Positions 8,629 to 17,912 of a stretch of DNA of 64,000 nucleotides are shown here, piece by piece. The notes beneath the pieces are model-generated. The model was not told the origin of the DNA, searched no databases, and was given only the letters and a program-made list of their open reading frames with translations. Numbering within the stretch: the first letter of the stretch is position 1; each line of letters starts with the position of its first letter. Position numbers and translations under genes: made by a program. Location: assembly GCA_017408405.1 (NCBI GenBank), contig JAFQUP010000096.1:1-64000 (forward strand). Reading direction: 5' to 3'. This DNA comes from Thermoguttaceae bacterium (GTDB lineage: Bacteria; Planctomycetota; Planctomycetia; Pirellulales; Thermoguttaceae).

Positions 8629-9041
8629 GCTGCAGTTCGAAAATACGTTATCCCTAACGCAAATTCAACCTGTTTATCCCCGTACCAAATTTTAATCATT
8701 CGAATCAAGTTTCGATTGATAATTCGTATTCCCTATGAAAATTTCAGAGAGTAATGACCGCCAAAAGAGAAAGAGAACTTAAGCCCTAAGGAAATTCCCA
8801 AGACGCATTGAAAGGGCTTCGATATTTCCTGGTATTTTTTGATATTCCTGAATTTTGATTTCCGCCTCGAAATCACTTTCCCAATCAAGAGTACTTGACG
8901 TAAGCATCCTGCCCGCATGAAATAAGATTTTATTTAAGTTTCAAAAATCTTTCAAAATCCATTTATCTGGAGAAAGTCCACCATAAGTATTAAAATTTCC
9001 GAAAAATTTGGAAAAATTTCGGAAAAAAGGGTGGGAAACAT
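8629..9041. other. Gene-less stretch downstream of the CNNM gene
   Basis: About 410 bases of A/T-rich sequence with no convincing ORF on either strand. It holds a 9-bp hairpin TTTCCGAAA/TTTCGGAAA at about 8996-9025, just upstream of the promoter at 9042. No classical terminator for the preceding gene is evident. Confidence 0.5.
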
Positions 9042-9070
9042 TTGCATTTCACACAAAAAAATGTTAAGAT
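9042..9070 (+). promoter_or_regulatory. Promoter of the PAS-GAF sensor gene
   Basis: TTGCAT, 17-nt spacer, TAAGAT, giving a leader of about 185 nt before the ATG at 9263. No C-run precedes this -35 box. Confidence 0.5.
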
Positions 9071-9262
9071 AAGAATACTTTAGTGAGAACAAAAGTAAAA
9101 AATCCCACCTTTGCGTTTTCGGGAGTCTCGACCGTCTGTAGACACGAGCGCATTGCTGCTTCTGGTTCTGCCAGTCAACTTTTCGTGTTTGTTTCATTTT
9201 AAGGAAAATTCCTTGCCGTATTTGAGAGATTTTGAAGTCTCAAAATTTCAATTGGAGTTTTT

Positions 9263-11020
9263 ATGTCGAAAGATGAACGTAATCAGACGCATATCTTGTC
9301 TTCCAAAAGTATCAACGAACAAAAATGGGAACAATACCTGGTCGAAAATCTTCATTCTCAGGATATTCACGACTTTATTGTCTGGTTTCAGGAAAAAAAT
9401 CCTTTCTGGAATCAGTTCCCCGATGCGGTCGCCATTCTCGAATCCGATCTTTCTTTTATCTGGACTAACCAGCAATTCCGAAACTGGTTTCCCAAAGCAG
9501 CGAACTCGGCTCCCGGCCAAACGATCCATGAAATCCTGAATCTTCCTCAATTTATGGATCCCACCGAGGAAAATGTTTTGGAGACGGATCCATTTGAGGC
9601 ATACCAGAAAAATCAGCAAATAATCCGCCGTAATATGCTCCTTCCGGATGGACGTTTTTTTGAAATTACTCTTTCCCCTTGGGAGTGTCCAGGAGAAGCC
9701 GGTACTTTTCTGAAACTTTTTATTCATGAAGCCACAGAACGGCATAAGCTGCTCGGTAAACTTAAAAATATCCATAAAGTCTGCGAATCTTTCGGCACAT
9801 TGGATAATCTTCAAACCCGTACGCTTGAAGAACGCCGGCGTTTTCTCCTCAGCGGCATCAGCTATATGGCGGAAAAGCATCTCCATTACGAAATTATGGA
9901 ACTTCGTCTGTTTAATCCGTCTTCCAAAACTCTCGATCTCTGCGCCCATCGCGGAATCAGCGCTGAAGCTATTGAGCGAAAAATTAAACCGGATGTGAAC
10001 GATAACGGTATCATTGGCTACGTCGCGGTAACGCGAAAAAGTTATCTTTGCCAGGACATCAGCCGTGACCCGCACTATCTCCCGTGCGCTCAAGCCGCGC
10101 GTTCCTCATTAACGCTCCCAATCATCTTCAAGGATGAGTTGCTCGGTGTCCTTAATGTGGAAAGTTCAAAGGAAAACGCGTTTAACGAAAATGACCGTCT
10201 GTACTCGGAAATTTTCGTTCACGAAATTGCCAATGCGATTAATATTCTGAGGGTTTTCGACAACGCAAAGCAAAATCATCTTATGGCATGTGTCGGCAAA
10301 GCGCATGATACGATCAGTACCTGCGTCAATCGAATGATCCTTCTGTCCTCTGAGATCTTTCAGCTTTTAACTCCTGAACAGATCCAACTGCAGAAATCAC
10401 TCTACCAAATGCTTCAGGGAGTGGATTCCATTCGTCAGGCAGCTCACCAATTGGGCGCTGTTTTGCCTGTCACTCGAAACGATGTGCAGAATCTGGAAGA
10501 TTTTGTGGAAGAATGGAAAGAAAACTTCGCGGGCAAAAGAATTCTCCTGATCGATGGTGACGAAGATCTCTTCCGTCAGGGACAGTCAATCTTCAATCTG
10601 TTTCAGTGCGATTTGGATTTTGCGCAAACCGGGACGGAAGCATTGCGTCTGCTGAAACTTGCCAAAAATCGTAATATGGAGTATTTGGCGATTTTGTCTT
10701 CGCTTCATCTCTCCGACTATGAACACACGACTCAATTCTATATTGACCTGGCTCAGATCTTTGAACGCCGCCATCCGCCGCTCGTCGTGCTCCAGGAAGA
10801 GATGACGTATGATCCGACGCATACGGCCACGAACATCATGGCTCGTTACCCGGCTCGCGGATACGCGGCGAAACCATTTTATATTCAGCCGCTCTTCAAA
10901 ACCATTAAACAGGTTGTCGAACGCTCTCCTCAAACAGAACCCAATTTTATTTCACTCGGCGACCATTATTTCGATCCGTGGGCTCTTCCGCCAACAAAAG
11001 AAAAAACGGGCGTTAAATGA
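9263..11020 (+). CDS. PAS-GAF protein with degenerate receiver domain
   Basis: Cytoplasmic signalling protein of 585 residues. A PAS-like region spans about 45-160 (LPDGRFFEITLSPWE), a GAF domain about 180-330 (NGIIGYVAVTRKSYLCQDISRDPHYLP, DELLGVLNVESS), then a helical linker and a response-regulator-like domain about 420-555. In that domain the acidic pocket (LLIDGDED) and the lysine of AAKPF are kept, but the strand that should carry the phospho-acceptor reads AILSSLHLSD, with serine in place of aspartate, so it is probably a pseudoreceiver. No kinase ATPase domain or output domain is present. A GGAG site precedes the ATG. The signal and partner are unknown. Confidence 0.75.
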   Translation: MSKDERNQTHILSSKSINEQKWEQYLVENLHSQDIHDFIVWFQEKNPFWNQFPDAVAILESDLSFIWTNQQFRNWFPKAANSAPGQTIHEILNLPQFMDPTEENVLETDPFEAYQKNQQIIRRNMLLPDGRFFEITLSPWECPGEAGTFLKLFIHEATERHKLLGKLKNIHKVCESFGTLDNLQTRTLEERRRFLLSGISYMAEKHLHYEIMELRLFNPSSKTLDLCAHRGISAEAIERKIKPDVNDNGIIGYVAVTRKSYLCQDISRDPHYLPCAQAARSSLTLPIIFKDELLGVLNVESSKENAFNENDRLYSEIFVHEIANAINILRVFDNAKQNHLMACVGKAHDTISTCVNRMILLSSEIFQLLTPEQIQLQKSLYQMLQGVDSIRQAAHQLGAVLPVTRNDVQNLEDFVEEWKENFAGKRILLIDGDEDLFRQGQSIFNLFQCDLDFAQTGTEALRLLKLAKNRNMEYLAILSSLHLSDYEHTTQFYIDLAQIFERRHPPLVVLQEEMTYDPTHTATNIMARYPARGYAAKPFYIQPLFKTIKQVVERSPQTEPNFISLGDHYFDPWALPPTKEKTGVK

Positions 11021-11036
11021 GTCCAATCAATCACGA

Positions 11037-11065
11037 GGAGAACAGAGCAGCTCTGTTCTCCCTTT
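11037..11065 (+). terminator. Rho-independent terminator
   Basis: An 11-bp perfect stem GGAGAACAGAG/CTCTGTTCTCC with a 3-nt loop, followed by CTTTTG, 16 bases after the sensor stop codon. Confidence 0.75.
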
Positions 11066-11110
11066 TGAGTGTGCCCAAGACCTCAATCCGTACTCCTAAA
11101 AAACTGTTTA

Positions 11111-11236
11111 AGAGAATTTTCCTAAACTTCTTTCCGATTAAAAACGAGAGAGTCCAAGTTTTCCGCAAGGTGCCGAACGTTCCGCGTATTTGAAAGCGCA
11201 CACGATTTTCGGAATTTTAGTCTCTGGAAATTCCTT
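11111..11236 (+). repeat. Intergenic near-palindromic repeat, copy F (degenerate)
   Basis: Weak copy of the dispersed element. The centre GAACGTTCCGCGTATTTGAA matches copy C (GAATGTTCCGCATATTTCAG), and the ends TTTTCCTAAACTTC and GGAAATTCC still oppose each other. It lies between two convergent genes, about 50 bases from the sbcC stop. Confidence 0.4.
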
Positions 11237-11285
11237 AAAGTATTAAAATACCTAATTGGAAAATTAATTCCTTCTGAATCGCTAA

Positions 11286-14200
11286 TTATTCCGAATTGTC
11301 TCCCTTCTCGAATGAAATCAGATTTGAACGCGTTTCACGATTTTTAGATTTTCTTTTGGATTGCCTGGCTTCTTGCTTTTCAGGCAGTTTTTCACTTCCC
11401 GAAACTCCTGGACCAGTGATCCGACTAAAATGATGCGGAGCATATGGAGTCAATTCAATCAGAGTGTCTATCTCATTTTGAACGGCATCAACATGTGAAA
11501 TAATTCCAATGAGTTTTTTGCCGACACGACGCGCGTTTGCCTGGTATCTCTTGAGAGCATCCAGCGCGTTTTCCAATGTTTCCGAAGCAAGCGAACCAAA
11601 TCCCTCATCGATAAAGAAGGAATTGATCTCAACATTTCGACTCGCGAGTTTCGTTAACCCCAAAGCCAATGCCAAACTTAAGGTAAATTTTTCTCCTCCT
11701 GAAAGACTGGAAGGGGAACGAATCGCAGCTTCGTGCATGGAATCGACAATTTGAAGTTCATTCGGATCTGCCGCACAGGTTTTCAGCTGATAGCGCGGAT
11801 TAAGTAATTTCAGCTGCTGATTTGCGTAATAGAGAAGATTATTAAAGGTAATACTCTGGACAAAATTGACAAATGAAGTATTCTTCGTACTGGATTCGGG
11901 ACCAAGTACTTCGCAGAGATGACTCCAACGTTCCGCTTCTTCTTTTGCTTTGTGAATCTTCTCATCCAACTCGCCGATTTCCAGCTTCAAACGTTTCTGC
12001 TCATCAAAAATCTGCTCAATCTTTCCCAAATCCGTCACGATTTTATCCCGTTCCTCCTTCATTCCATTCAGCATTTTCTCAAGCTCCCGTTCAGACTTCT
12101 CAGTAGGAGCGTTTCCACCAAACTCCTTAAACTCTTTTTCATTTTGAGATTTTATTGCATTAAGTCCATGCTGGCGACTTTTGAATTCTTCGTCTTTTTC
12201 CTGCAGTTCTTTCAGATGAGAGTCCGGTCGTTTTGAAACTTCATATTCTTCTTCATCCGCAAACTTTTCTTCCTGAAGTCGAGTCTGAAATTCATTTATT
12301 AAGCGATTTTCTTCCTTCTGAAATCCTTGAAGATCATCCTTACTGTGGGAAAGGTTCACAGAAACAGTTGTCTGTTTTTCTGAAAGCCGAGCACGTTCTT
12401 CCTGAAGCTGACCTAAATTTTCCTCATGAGATTTGATTTGTCCGGAAATTTCCTCCTCAAACGCATCCGGATTCTCGTCCTTAAACAATAAAAAACGTTC
12501 CTTTTTTTGCCGCTCGTATTGCTTTCCTAATTCATCAAAATGAATTGAGATTTCCTGTTCATTCGCTTTAGCACTCTCAAAATCCTTTTTTTCATTCACG
12601 ACTTCAAGCTCAAGGATTTTCAGGCTGTGATTGGTTTCTTGAATTTTCTTAAGAAGTTCATGCCTCTTTTTAAGATCTTCCTGAATACTTACCCAGACTT
12701 CCCGTCTACCGGAAAAAACGAACTCCTCTTCTCCAAACTCTTGAAGAGACGCTAGCGATTCAATGGATAAAATATCGCGAAGAGTCTGCTTAAGCGATGA
12801 TTCTTCTTCCCGAAATTTTTCTCTTTTTTCACTCAAATCCCTTTGGGCCTGCTCAAACTTCTGTTCAAGAAGTTTCACATTCGCGTTCCATCGATTACAC
12901 TCGTCTCCAATTTTCTGAATGTTTTCCTCACTTTTTCTCTTTTGATTTTCCAGATAATGAATTTTTTCATTCAGGTTTTTTAGCAAAACCTCCTGGTTTG
13001 AGCGCTGTTTTTCTTTTCCCTCCAGCATCCGCTCCATTTCCGGAGAGTATTTTCTAAATTCTTCGTTGAGAATTTGAATATCCAGAGTTTCTTGAGAACA
13101 ATCCATTTCAGAAAAAGCGAAATTCAACATCCCGCAATTCTTCGCGATTTTCCGCCAATTTTCTTTCAGCTGGGAAATTATCTGATTTTGGGACGTTTTC
13201 AGATTCGTCAGACGAACCTTAGCATTCTCGTTCTCGCGAGCCAACTCGATTCTTTTTTTATTCAGCGATGGCAACTCTTTTTCAACAAGTTCCTTTTTTC
13301 GTTTTTCCAGCTCATTCTTCCGTTTTTCTTCATTTTTTCCATCGTTCGGAGCGAACGAGGCAAACGGATGCTCCAACGCTCCGCAAAGCGGACACGGTTT
13401 ACCTTCGTGAAGATGCGCCCGCTCTTCCTCAAAATTTTTGAAAGCACGAACTCCCGCAAGAATCTCGTGAAGCCCCTGCAATTCTCGCTCAAGCGAATTC
13501 CTTTCGTTTTGCCGAACTAAAATTTCTTCAGAAAGAACCTCTGTTTTCTTTTCTGTTTCCTGAAGTGCCGCCTGACATTCACGAATTTCCCGCGTGTTCT
13601 GAGAATATTCCGAAAACAAATTCTGAATATTTTGGCTTTGGCTCTTCGTTTCCTCTTCCCAGATTTGGCTCTTCCAAAGTTCATTTTTTATTTTTTGCTG
13701 CTCCTCAAGATTTTGCCGACACTCCTCCAACTCTTTCTGAATCTCCGCGCCTTTTTTCTTCTCATCTTCCAGCAGTATTTCCTTTTCGGAAAATTCCCGC
13801 TTCTCCTTCTTAATCTTTGGTTCAGTCTCAAGACTGGTCTGCTGAAATCTCTGGCAGTCTTCAAGAATTCCAATAATCCGCGAAATTTCCAGATTCCAAT
13901 CTCCAAAAAACTTCAGAATTGAATGTTCCTCTATCCGCTCAGCTCCTCCTGAACGTTCCGTTTCCGGCAGCTTCTCCCAAAGGCAATTTAACTCTCGCAT
14001 CATCCCTTCCTGCTCTGATTTTTTGCGATTAAAGCCTTTTTCCGCTTCTTCAAGTTTTTCTTTAGCGGTACTCAACTCTTTTTGCTTTTCGTCCTTCTTC
14101 CGGAACGTTTCCTGAAGTTCTTTATCCCACTCGCGAACACGCTGGAGCTTGGGACGGATTTCCTCAAGTTCTTTTCTTTTTCTTTCAAGCAATTCTTTTT

Positions 14201-15200
14201 CTGCCCGTTCGCTCTCTTCCACTTTTTTCAACTCTGACGAACATTCAGCCAAATCATTTTTAAGTGTTTCCAGACGACTCGTTTCCTGGCCCAACCGCTT
14301 CTGAACATCCCTTAACGTCTCTTCACAGGAAAGAATCTTTTTGGCTCGAAGCCCCTTTTCGAGAATTTGTCTCTCAGGTTGAAACGTGGTCAATTCATTG
14401 TCAAGCTCCTTCTGCATTCGCTCAGCCTCGGCAATTTTCTTCTGAAGCGCGTTCCATTTCCCAAGGGACTCAATCTCCTTTTGAATTTTTTCGGTCTCCT
14501 GACGATTCTCCTCTTTCGACACACTCAAACGATGACGCTCTTCCTCATGCCGTGCCATCTCTTCTGAAGTTCGAAGGCTTTTGCCTTTCATCACGTTTTC
14601 AAGATTTTCTATTTTTCGTTTTTTATCACTATTTATCTCTTTGGAAAACTTCGTCATTTCCCTAAAACGCGCGGTTCCAGTGAGAGTTTCAAGGATTGCG
14701 GTTCTCTCTGCCAAACCTGCTGTCAGGAATTTCTCAAACTGGAACTGGGCAAGCATTGCCGACTGCGTAAACTGCTCAAACGTCAATCCCGTATGTTTCT
14801 CAACAAGTTTTTTTGTTTCTGAACTTTTTCGGACACAAAGCGGTCCGTCAATCTCCTCAAATTCATGAACCGCCTGAGAAAACGGTTTCTTTGCGCCCGC
14901 TCGTGCCCGGCTCTGCTTCCAACGTGCCGCAAAACGTCCTTTGGACGTTCGGAAAAGTACCTCAGCCAAACAGGAAGAAGTTCCTTTGGTCATGATTTCA
15001 TTTGAAGTTGAGGTAACTGTCTTACGGGGACATTCTCCGTAAAGAGCAAGGCAAATGGCATCCATGATCGTGCTTTTTCCAGCACCATTCGTTCCGGTGA
15101 CAGCAAATATTCCGCTTTCATACTCTGGAGCGGTGAAATCAATAGTCCAGCACCCCTTAAGTGAGGCCAAATTTTCAAGTGTGATTTTCTCAATGAACAT
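11286..15200 (-). CDS. sbcC: SbcC, exonuclease SbcCD ATPase subunit
   Basis: Rad50-type SMC ATPase that, with SbcD, opens hairpins and processes DNA double-strand ends. The Walker A motif GTNGAGKST is at residues 36-44; the zinc hook CPLC sits near residue 602 between two long, charged coiled coils; the ABC signature SSLSGGEK is near 1165 and the Walker B FFIDEGFGSL near 1195. The 1304 residues are long compared with E. coli SbcC (about 1050), mostly in the Glu/Lys-rich coiled coils. A GGAGG site lies before the ATG. It follows sbcD by 45 nt, the standard order. Confidence 0.97.
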   Translation of the reverse strand: MFIEKITLENLASLKGCWTIDFTAPEYESGIFAVTGTNGAGKSTIMDAICLALYGECPRKTVTSTSNEIMTKGTSSCLAEVLFRTSKGRFAARWKQSRARAGAKKPFSQAVHEFEEIDGPLCVRKSSETKKLVEKHTGLTFEQFTQSAMLAQFQFEKFLTAGLAERTAILETLTGTARFREMTKFSKEINSDKKRKIENLENVMKGKSLRTSEEMARHEEERHRLSVSKEENRQETEKIQKEIESLGKWNALQKKIAEAERMQKELDNELTTFQPERQILEKGLRAKKILSCEETLRDVQKRLGQETSRLETLKNDLAECSSELKKVEESERAEKELLERKRKELEEIRPKLQRVREWDKELQETFRKKDEKQKELSTAKEKLEEAEKGFNRKKSEQEGMMRELNCLWEKLPETERSGGAERIEEHSILKFFGDWNLEISRIIGILEDCQRFQQTSLETEPKIKKEKREFSEKEILLEDEKKKGAEIQKELEECRQNLEEQQKIKNELWKSQIWEEETKSQSQNIQNLFSEYSQNTREIRECQAALQETEKKTEVLSEEILVRQNERNSLERELQGLHEILAGVRAFKNFEEERAHLHEGKPCPLCGALEHPFASFAPNDGKNEEKRKNELEKRKKELVEKELPSLNKKRIELARENENAKVRLTNLKTSQNQIISQLKENWRKIAKNCGMLNFAFSEMDCSQETLDIQILNEEFRKYSPEMERMLEGKEKQRSNQEVLLKNLNEKIHYLENQKRKSEENIQKIGDECNRWNANVKLLEQKFEQAQRDLSEKREKFREEESSLKQTLRDILSIESLASLQEFGEEEFVFSGRREVWVSIQEDLKKRHELLKKIQETNHSLKILELEVVNEKKDFESAKANEQEISIHFDELGKQYERQKKERFLLFKDENPDAFEEEISGQIKSHEENLGQLQEERARLSEKQTTVSVNLSHSKDDLQGFQKEENRLINEFQTRLQEEKFADEEEYEVSKRPDSHLKELQEKDEEFKSRQHGLNAIKSQNEKEFKEFGGNAPTEKSERELEKMLNGMKEERDKIVTDLGKIEQIFDEQKRLKLEIGELDEKIHKAKEEAERWSHLCEVLGPESSTKNTSFVNFVQSITFNNLLYYANQQLKLLNPRYQLKTCAADPNELQIVDSMHEAAIRSPSSLSGGEKFTLSLALALGLTKLASRNVEINSFFIDEGFGSLASETLENALDALKRYQANARRVGKKLIGIISHVDAVQNEIDTLIELTPYAPHHFSRITGPGVSGSEKLPEKQEARQSKRKSKNRETRSNLISFEKGDNSE

Positions 15201-15245
15201 CGTGTTTCATCCTCCGCGCTTCAGAAACCAGCAAATTTAATATTT

Positions 15246-16670
15246 TCATTTTCCATTGGAAGAATCAGTTTCACTGAAATCTTCTTCTGACATTTCCGTC
15301 TTGCGAATCTGTTCCGCCTCAAACATATTCTGAAGCTCTCGAAAGGTTTCCTTCAACTTTTCTTGAGATTCCTGAGACATCATTCCGTGACATACCTCGA
15401 GAAATCGTTCAAAAACCTCATTTTCATCCAGCTGACGTAAATCTTCGTGCTGCGAAACTTCTTCCGATTTCTGACGAGTTCGTGAAGTCTGATTTTCAAA
15501 ACTTACCAGATCCAGATGAGGCAATGCCTGAAAAAGTTCTTCAATCTGGTCACGAATAGAGAGTTCATAGTACTCCCCAGCAAAAACCGCTTTTACCCAA
15601 ATTCGTGGTTCCTCTGCCGGCAAAGCGCGCGCGGCTGCCTCTATCTCCTGAAAATCTCCCCGCAGAACTTTCAAAGTTTGAAAAACGGGAATCGTTTTGG
15701 ACTCAATCCGAAACGGAAAAACCTTTTCGGGCACGTGAAGCGAATTTTCAGAATTTTCTTCCCCTTCAAGCGTTTCAAGAATCACTACCTGTTTCGGAGT
15801 TCCAATCTCTGAAAATCCCATCGGAATCGGCGAGCCTGAATAGCGAATGTTTTCTTTTCCCTTAATACTCTGAGGAATATGAAGATGCCCCAAAGCAAGG
15901 TAATCCAGCTCCGCGGGGAAATCTTCAACTGGAAACTGATCAAGTGTTCCGACATGAACAGGCCGAACGCCGTCGTCTTCAACCGTTTTTCCGTGTGCCG
16001 TAAAAAGATGACCCGTCGCCAATAGAGGAATTCTGCGCGCGGCCTCACGCTGCCGCTCATTTTCCGAAAAATCTCGTGTACGTTCTTCCCAATCCGGATA
16101 TTCACGCCGCAGGAGCTTTTCACGAATCTCAACTGCCCGATCCGTTATCTGACGATAAAATTTTCGAAATGCATCCAGCGTTTTTCTGCTTAAATCCATA
16201 TCAACCGAATGGTCAATGAAAGCGGCGAGATCTCTCTCGCGCAAATATGGAACAGCAAGAACCAGCAGCCGTGTCTTTCCGGAACTATCCGAAACAGGAA
16301 AAATCATTTTCTCTATCTCCGCCTCCGGAACCGTCACGACATGCATTCCCAAAATTTCAAGAAAAGGCTCTGATGTTCTGAGAAATGAAGGAGAATCATG
16401 ATTACCGGCTGTCACAAAAACATTCCTGCAGCGTGATTTTCCTGCCTCCGCGTCTCGAAAAATATCTCCAAGGAAACGGGAATAACGTAAATAGGAAGCA
16501 TTTCCCGGAGTTCCCTGGTCAAAAACATCGCCGGCAACAATCAAAACATCTATTTCCTCCGAAATAAGTGTTTTCCGAAGCCATTCCAAAAAAAGATCAT
16601 GCTCGGCAGAACGCGATTTCTGCTCCAGTTTCGCGTCAAGATGCCAATCCGAAGTGTGAAGTATTTTCAT
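15246..16670 (-). CDS. sbcD: SbcD, exonuclease SbcCD nuclease subunit
   Basis: Mre11-type metallophosphoesterase, partner of SbcC. Metal-binding motifs SDWHLD (residues 7-12), VAGDVFDQG and TAGNHDSP are visible, as is ALGHLHIPQ. I chose the ATG at 16670 because GGAG stands 6 nt upstream and homologues start with MKILHTSDWH; a longer reading from 16712 has no ribosome site. The 474-residue product has a C-terminal tail of roughly 70 residues rich in Glu and Gln beyond the usual core. Confidence 0.96.
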   Translation of the reverse strand: MKILHTSDWHLDAKLEQKSRSAEHDLFLEWLRKTLISEEIDVLIVAGDVFDQGTPGNASYLRYSRFLGDIFRDAEAGKSRCRNVFVTAGNHDSPSFLRTSEPFLEILGMHVVTVPEAEIEKMIFPVSDSSGKTRLLVLAVPYLRERDLAAFIDHSVDMDLSRKTLDAFRKFYRQITDRAVEIREKLLRREYPDWEERTRDFSENERQREAARRIPLLATGHLFTAHGKTVEDDGVRPVHVGTLDQFPVEDFPAELDYLALGHLHIPQSIKGKENIRYSGSPIPMGFSEIGTPKQVVILETLEGEENSENSLHVPEKVFPFRIESKTIPVFQTLKVLRGDFQEIEAAARALPAEEPRIWVKAVFAGEYYELSIRDQIEELFQALPHLDLVSFENQTSRTRQKSEEVSQHEDLRQLDENEVFERFLEVCHGMMSQESQEKLKETFRELQNMFEAEQIRKTEMSEEDFSETDSSNGK

Positions 16671-16728
16671 TAAAAACTCCAGTTTTCCAGAACCAAACCA
16701 GCAACAGCTCAAAACATTCCAATTCGTT

Positions 16729-16780
16729 TAAAAGCCAGCCGGATTCATTTGGAACTTCCTCCAAAATTCCGGCTGGCCTT
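16729..16780 (-). terminator. Terminator of the esterase gene
   Basis: A 10-bp stem GCCAGCCGGA/TCCGGCTGGC with an inner TTTGGA/TCCAAA stem. On the minus strand it is followed by TTTT. It separates the esterase from sbcD. Confidence 0.65.
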
Positions 16781-16834
16781 GCCTCAAGAAGAAAAGCGTT
16801 GAAAAAATTTCTCGCGCGATTAAATTACGGGTCT

Positions 16835-17761
16835 TCATTTCCCGGCTTCTTTTTTACTTCGATCCATAACACAAAACCAGTCATAAAGACTCTGAAGCCA
16901 CGTTCCGCGATGCTCTGAACGATAATCCACGACAAAAGTATGCGGAGTCTTCGCGTAGACATGGAGTTCAACCGGAATATTCATCGTTCGCAGCTTTCGG
17001 TAAAGCGCAAGTGATCCCGTCGGAGTGCAGGTCGTATCCGCATCGCCGTGGAAGAGACAAAACGGCGGCGTTTTCTCATCAAAAAATAGATTATCCGCCA
17101 ATTCCATCGAATTGGAATAAGATTTAACCGAATACTTTTCTTCCGGCACAAGATATGCGGGATAAAGCGGCGCGGCATAGTTCAAATGGCACGGAACCTC
17201 ATCAATCTCATCAATCGGTTCGTAAGCCCGATGCTGGGAATTCACGGCACAAACTACGGTCAAATGGCCGCCGGCGGAACCTCCCATCGCGCCAATTTCC
17301 TCAGGGTCAAAACCCCATTCTGACGCTTTCGAACGTACTAAACGAATCGCTCGCTGCGCATCCTGCCACGCGGCCCAATGACGATCTTTCCCTTCCCATT
17401 TTCTGACGGGGACTCGATACTGAAGCACACAGCAGACAAAACCACGCTCACGAAAAAACTCTGCCGTATGGTAAAACGCTCCCGGATAAACAGAAAGAAA
17501 TTCGTAACCGCCGCCAGGAAAAATCATGAGGCATTTGCCGCTGGACTTTTCTTTTTCCGGAAGAAAAACATCTATCATGGGACACGTTACGTTTCGCACT
17601 GCCTTAATTTTCTCCTCACTGACACTCTCTCCCGGAGGCAATCCCGGCCAAAGACGCAAGTGAAAATCCTGCGCGGACACCAGTGAGGCATGCGAACTTC
17701 CCAAGATAGCCAATACTCCAAGAAAAAAAAACGTAAAAGCAAAACAGGAAACTCGCTTCAT
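16835..17761 (-). CDS. Secreted alpha/beta-hydrolase (acetyl-xylan-esterase-like)
   Basis: Alpha/beta-hydrolase of the BD-FAE/esterase-lipase type. From the ATG at 17761 (GAGGG 7 nt upstream) the product is 308 residues with a signal peptide ending near VSAQ (residue 31). It has an oxyanion loop FPGGGYEF (81-88), a nucleophile elbow GGSAGG with S162, a probable acid D240 (FHGDAD) and H274 (TPHTF). Such enzymes often remove acetyl or feruloyl groups from plant polysaccharides; the exact substrate is not readable. It stands 150 nt after hflX and has its own terminator. Confidence 0.85.
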   Translation of the reverse strand: MKRVSCFAFTFFFLGVLAILGSSHASLVSAQDFHLRLWPGLPPGESVSEEKIKAVRNVTCPMIDVFLPEKEKSSGKCLMIFPGGGYEFLSVYPGAFYHTAEFFRERGFVCCVLQYRVPVRKWEGKDRHWAAWQDAQRAIRLVRSKASEWGFDPEEIGAMGGSAGGHLTVVCAVNSQHRAYEPIDEIDEVPCHLNYAAPLYPAYLVPEEKYSVKSYSNSMELADNLFFDEKTPPFCLFHGDADTTCTPTGSLALYRKLRTMNIPVELHVYAKTPHTFVVDYRSEHRGTWLQSLYDWFCVMDRSKKEAGK

Positions 17762-17912
17762 GAATATCCCTCTCAAAAATAAAACTAAAATCGGGCATAC
17801 GTAAAATCCGTGCCCTTTTTCTGAAAATTTCAGAAAATTCGAACGTAAGAAATTAAGTCGCACCTGACTGAATCCGGAAGAATAAACTTTTCACCCCGAA
17901 AATCGCTAAAAT

